Assembly (NCBI GenBank): GCA_963969495.1
Contig: OZ018318.1
Location: forward strand, 101,237,141-101,301,140
Direction: 5' to 3'
Length of the DNA: 64,000 bases
From: Ceratothoa steindachneri
Lineage: Eukaryota > Arthropoda > Malacostraca > Isopoda > Cymothoidae
Below are positions 60,650 through 64,000 of this stretch, in pieces. Each line of letters starts with the position of its first letter. Position 1 is the first letter of the stretch. The notes under the pieces were generated by a model. The model was not told the origin of the DNA, made no database searches, and saw only the letters and a program-made list of their open reading frames with translations. The position numbers and the translations under genes were made by a program.

Positions 60650-63369
60650 TTATGTGTATATTGGAGTGATATTGTTTCGTGTACACAGTTTTATGCTCGG
60701 GAACCGGCTTCTGCGTGAGGCTTTTGCCCGTAGCCACGCAGGTATATTCAACCTGCCGCCTGCTCCCTTTAGTTCTGGAATGACATCATCCGTTAGAGTG
60801 GACCAGATCTTCTTGCCCAGTTTCTGGGTGACGACATTGATGGGCTCCAAGCATTTCCTCCGATGCAGGACGCTTTGTCTGATTCGGTCACGCCTTCTTA
60901 CTTTGTTGATAAGCAGAGAGGCAGTGTTCTGGATACGTTGGAGCCTTTTCATCGAGGTTTTATTAGCCGCTTGTGACAACAATGCGGGATAGATCAGCAT
61001 AGCCCGGACATACATCAGATATATTTTCCTGATGTTGGCCGAGCTAAGATCTCTAAACCTGTGGAGTTTGGAGATTTCTCTCTTCGCCAGGTTCCGCCTC
61101 TCCGTGGGGTGTCTCGAATATCCATGGTCGGTGATTTTGAGGCCCAGGACGGTGCCTTCGGCGGAGTAGCCGTACCTCCTCCCATCTATGATGATGGGCC
61201 ATGTCAACTCACGGTTCAACGGGACAATTTTGAACTTGTCCCTGTTGGTCCTGATTTTCCATCGTCTCTCGAATTGGCTGATGTTGTTGATTTCCGCTAT
61301 AGTGCAAGCCACCTGTGCCCTTACTTTCCTCTCCGGGCACGGGACAATTAGTGTGACGTCATCTGCGTATTGCAGATACATCGTGTCCCTGTGCACCGGA
61401 GTTGGGAGGTGGATGGTGAAGACCAAGTAAAGTAGAGGACTCAGGCAGCTTCCCTGAGGGACGCCCGTCTTTAATTCGAATTCGGGGCCTCTGTGACCTT
61501 CAATCATGAGACACGCCCTTCTGTTTATGATGAAGTCACAGAGGATCCTTTCCCGGATTGGGTCTAGCTGGAGGTTCAGGATCTTGTATTGAAGTCCTTC
61601 CAGCTAGACTTTATCGATGGCCTTTTGCACGTCCCTCAACACAATGTCTATATAGAACCTGTTCGTTGGGTGTATGCTACTTTCTCATTTAGAAGCGCAA
61701 GGGCGGTGTCTGTGCCCCTTTTTTACGGAAACCGTGTCGTTGTGGGTTGTGCGCTCCTAACTCGCTCAGTTGAGCTTGTAGCCTGTTCGTTAAAATCTTT
61801 TCGAAGATTTTACCCTGCATCTCAAGAAGACAGATGGGGCGATAGCTTGCCAGCTGGTCTGGGGGCTTATTTCCCTTTGGGCAAAAGATGATTTTGGCCA
61901 TCTTATATCCATCCGGGAAGTAGCCGGTATTCAGGGCGGCATTCATCGTGTTTGCCAATCCCTGAATAATTTGCCTTGGGGCATTTACGAGGTTATTTTT
62001 CGTAATCCCAGACCAGCCTGGAGTCCTCTGCTTGAAGGACCTTATGGTGTTCAAGGTCTCTTCTACAGTTATCGGGCCTCCGTGGTCAGCCATCACTCTT
62101 TCCTGTGATACTTGCGGATGTTGGTGGGTTCTATGTATCATTGTGCCGAGTTCGTCGAGCAGTTGGTCTTAGAAGTCCTGGTCGAAGTCGTCGTTCTCCT
62201 CCGGTGATATAGCGAAAATCGTTTGCCTGTGCGATCTAAATCTTCTTTCGAGAGACTCTGGGTCCTCTATGATGTCGTCTCCTTCCTTGATTTGGGTTCA
62301 GGGTCTGGGAGGTAATCCCCTAATTCTCCGGATGTTATTCCATAATTTTACGGGATCACTCTCCCTGTCCAGCCTCCCAATGATGTCATTCCATATCGTT
62401 GCTTGTTTTTCTAATATGATGTCTTTCATATCCATGCTTAGATGTCTCATTCTGACCATCCTTTCCCTATTGGTACCTGTCCTGCCAATCTCATCATAGA
62501 TTGCTCTATGTTCTCGGGCGATTTCTCTCATCTCGTCCGTCCACTCAGGTTGTGGGAGCATTTTATAGGAGATTCTGGGAACACATCTCTCGTCGGCTTG
62601 AATGAGGAGATCGGTGATCTTGTTGATCTCCTCATCAATTTCTTCGAGATTAGCGTCTCCCAGATCAGTTGGTTGGTATGTACTGAGTATCTCTCTATAT
62701 AGCTCCCAGTCAGCTTTTGCGTAACTTTTCCTAAGTATAACTGACTTGAGTATTGGCGCTAGCGAGATGGTAGTGAGAATCAGGATGTGGTCGCTCGGAA
62801 CCACTGGCCCGGGCTCATTGACAATGTTGAAGGGAAAGTTTTTAGATGTCAACATAATGTCCGGCTTTCTGGAGTCTGTCTCTTACGAGTAGCATCTCCA
62901 GGTTTTTTCCCCTTTGATCGGTGCTTCCGTAGCCTGATGCACGGCATCTGGCATTAAGATCACTGCCTAAGCAATGTCAATTTCCCACGCCCGAAGAGGT
63001 TGTAAAAATTAGGGATCGGCAGGTAATCACGTCGAGGTCGTTGATAGGCCGCCGCTACGGTCAGGTCTCCAACTAGGGTAGGTATTGCTACTGCCACGAA
63101 TGCTTCATCTAGACCTGGAGTGTTTTATATGTAAAGTTGTTGCGGATCGCAATGGCAGCGCCATCGAACCATTCTTGTGTATGGTTTTTGCTGATGATTG
63201 TGTAATTGGGTATTTTTATGTTGTTGGTGTTTGTGTTAACGCCATGTTCTGTGATGAGGATTAGGTCGGGATCCACTTTACGAAAAATGTTTCCTAAAGG
63301 AATGTGTTTCCCTACCCATCCGTTGACGTTAATTGTTAATATCTTTAGTGTGTTGTTGGTGTTCTCCAT
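60650..63369 (-). pseudogene. Non-LTR ORF2 (endonuclease and reverse transcriptase), copy D
   Basis: The best-preserved Jockey-like ORF2 here. From the ATG at 63369: LKILTINVNGWVGKHIPLGN, ILITEHGVNTNTNN and FDGAAIAIRNN (endonuclease). After shifts, SDLNARCRASGYG near 62950 (GDLNAR in the family) and VPSDHILIL (62855-62298) give the later catalytic boxes. RT pieces: ASYRPICLLEMQGKIFEKIL and GFRKK (62141-61689), then IDIVLRDVQKAIDKV, an in-frame TAG at 61606-61604 in place of Trp, GVPQGSCLSPLLY, QYADDVTLIV, WKIRTNRDKFKIVPL and the thumb, ending at 60650. Four or more lesions make it inactive. The element's job would be target nicking and primed reverse transcription. Confidence 0.85.
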
Positions 63370-63371
63370 GT

Positions 63372-64000
63372 TTACGTTCTGTTGTGTATGTGTGTGTTGG
63401 TTTTGTCTCGATTAGTGGTTTTCGTTGTGTGTATTTTCCCGTTCCGAATTCTTTTGAACTCTGCTTCGCTTACGGCGAGGCAGGAGTCCCTATATATTTT
63501 TATCCTGGCCTCCATGAGCGCCGCTACTCTCAGCGCTTCACGGTCTGGGGAATCATAGGACCATTTCAATAGTCCTGTCCTCACTCCTTCAGTGATTTCC
63601 CCCACCTTGGGGCTTTTCGGAAAAGAAGTGTCTTCTGTTCTAAAGAATTTGATATTGAGGTCTTCTCCATCAAATTCCCTAACTTTCTTCAAATTCCTAC
63701 TCCTGCTTCTGTTCTTATTGGGTTGAGAGAACTCCCGTTCGTCCTCGGATGATGAGGCTGAGCTTAGGAGATTTCCTTCCGCCTGCTTGAGACGTCTGGC
63801 TGCTCTCTTCGCACTCTCTTCCCTCTTCTTCATTGCAGCTAGTCTTGGGTCTTATTAGGGGACCTCTGTGGGGTGGGCTACTTTTTTAGTTCTTTGGAGT
63901 TACTTTCTCTCTCTTCGATCTCCCGTGGGAAGGGTGTCGCGGGCGCCTCTTTTTGAGTTCCAATTCAAACTTGAGGGACATTTCCTGAAGGGGGGTTCTC
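63372..64000 (-). pseudogene. Non-LTR ORF1, C-terminal part of copy D (runs off the window)
   Basis: The frame 63833-63372 is Lys/Arg/Ser/Glu-rich at first (KKREESAKRAARRLKQAEGN, SSASSSEDE), then has REALRVAALMEARIKIYRDS and ends HNRT. Its TAA is followed by two bases and then the ATG of ORF2 (TAAACATG), a spacing suited to termination-reinitiation. The upstream part to 64000 continues in another frame, so it is broken, and no zinc knuckle is within the window. It would encode the RNA-binding partner of ORF2. Confidence 0.7.

Overview
This window looks like a piece of a large, repeat-rich arthropod genome; a decapod crustacean is my best guess, by inference only. The support is the mix of transposon families, very long (TA)n and (TC)n tracts, many satellites, and no bacterial-type operons. 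I found no confident host protein-coding gene. Every recognisable coding sequence belongs to a mobile element, and nearly all are broken.

Layout. At 0.8-9.4 kb lies a minus-strand APE-type non-LTR retrotransposon (Jockey-like, copy A/B). It is split by a 3.6-kb insertion (2309-5945) that holds a P-superfamily-like DNA transposon (2564-5308), itself hit by a MITE. A 505-bp hAT-type MITE (9424-9928, 8-bp duplication) sits in the ORF1 of copy A/B. A second copy (C, plus strand, 10.9-14.4 kb) faces it head to head and is cut by a 5'-truncated Penelope-like element (PLE) whose ORF is open from 14.44 to 15.9 kb. A PLE-related foldback (16.0-16.2 kb) and a degenerate minus-strand PLE with inverted ends (20.1-21.9 kb) follow. 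From 17 to 31 kb are several minisatellites and a 2.8-kb satellite (28.1-30.9 kb), in which a 923-bp block was recently duplicated. A hAT relic (31.1-32.3 kb) and a long polypyrimidine region follow, then three MITE-like elements (36.9-38.4 kb), GACA/GATA and GA tracts (39.3-41.5 kb) and a mariner relic (43.5-44.3 kb).

From 45.3 to 57.6 kb one 28-29-bp minisatellite array appears to have been interrupted by a DD41D-type mariner element (47835-49066, one nonsense codon), a foldback and a degenerate Gypsy LTR retrotransposon (49848-56951). The Gypsy copy carries a hAT fragment in its body and a 1.23-kb solo LTR in its 3' LTR. The last 5.5 kb hold a Tc1-like element (58471-59870) and a third Jockey-like copy (D, minus strand), which runs off the right edge.

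How it fits together: this is a nested transposon graveyard that allows relative dating. The most interesting signals are (i) hammerhead-ribozyme-like cores in several PLE-related ends, (ii) a non-LTR family whose 3' ends stop at homologous positions directly against (TA)n, suggesting that it seeds microsatellites, (iii) a complete P-like transposon architecture with terminal and subterminal inverted repeats, (iv) the recent satellite duplication, and (v) two G+C-richer, transposon-free islands (34.2 and 35.1 kb) that could be conserved regulatory DNA or small exons. All family calls come from reading motifs by eye; no database search was run.
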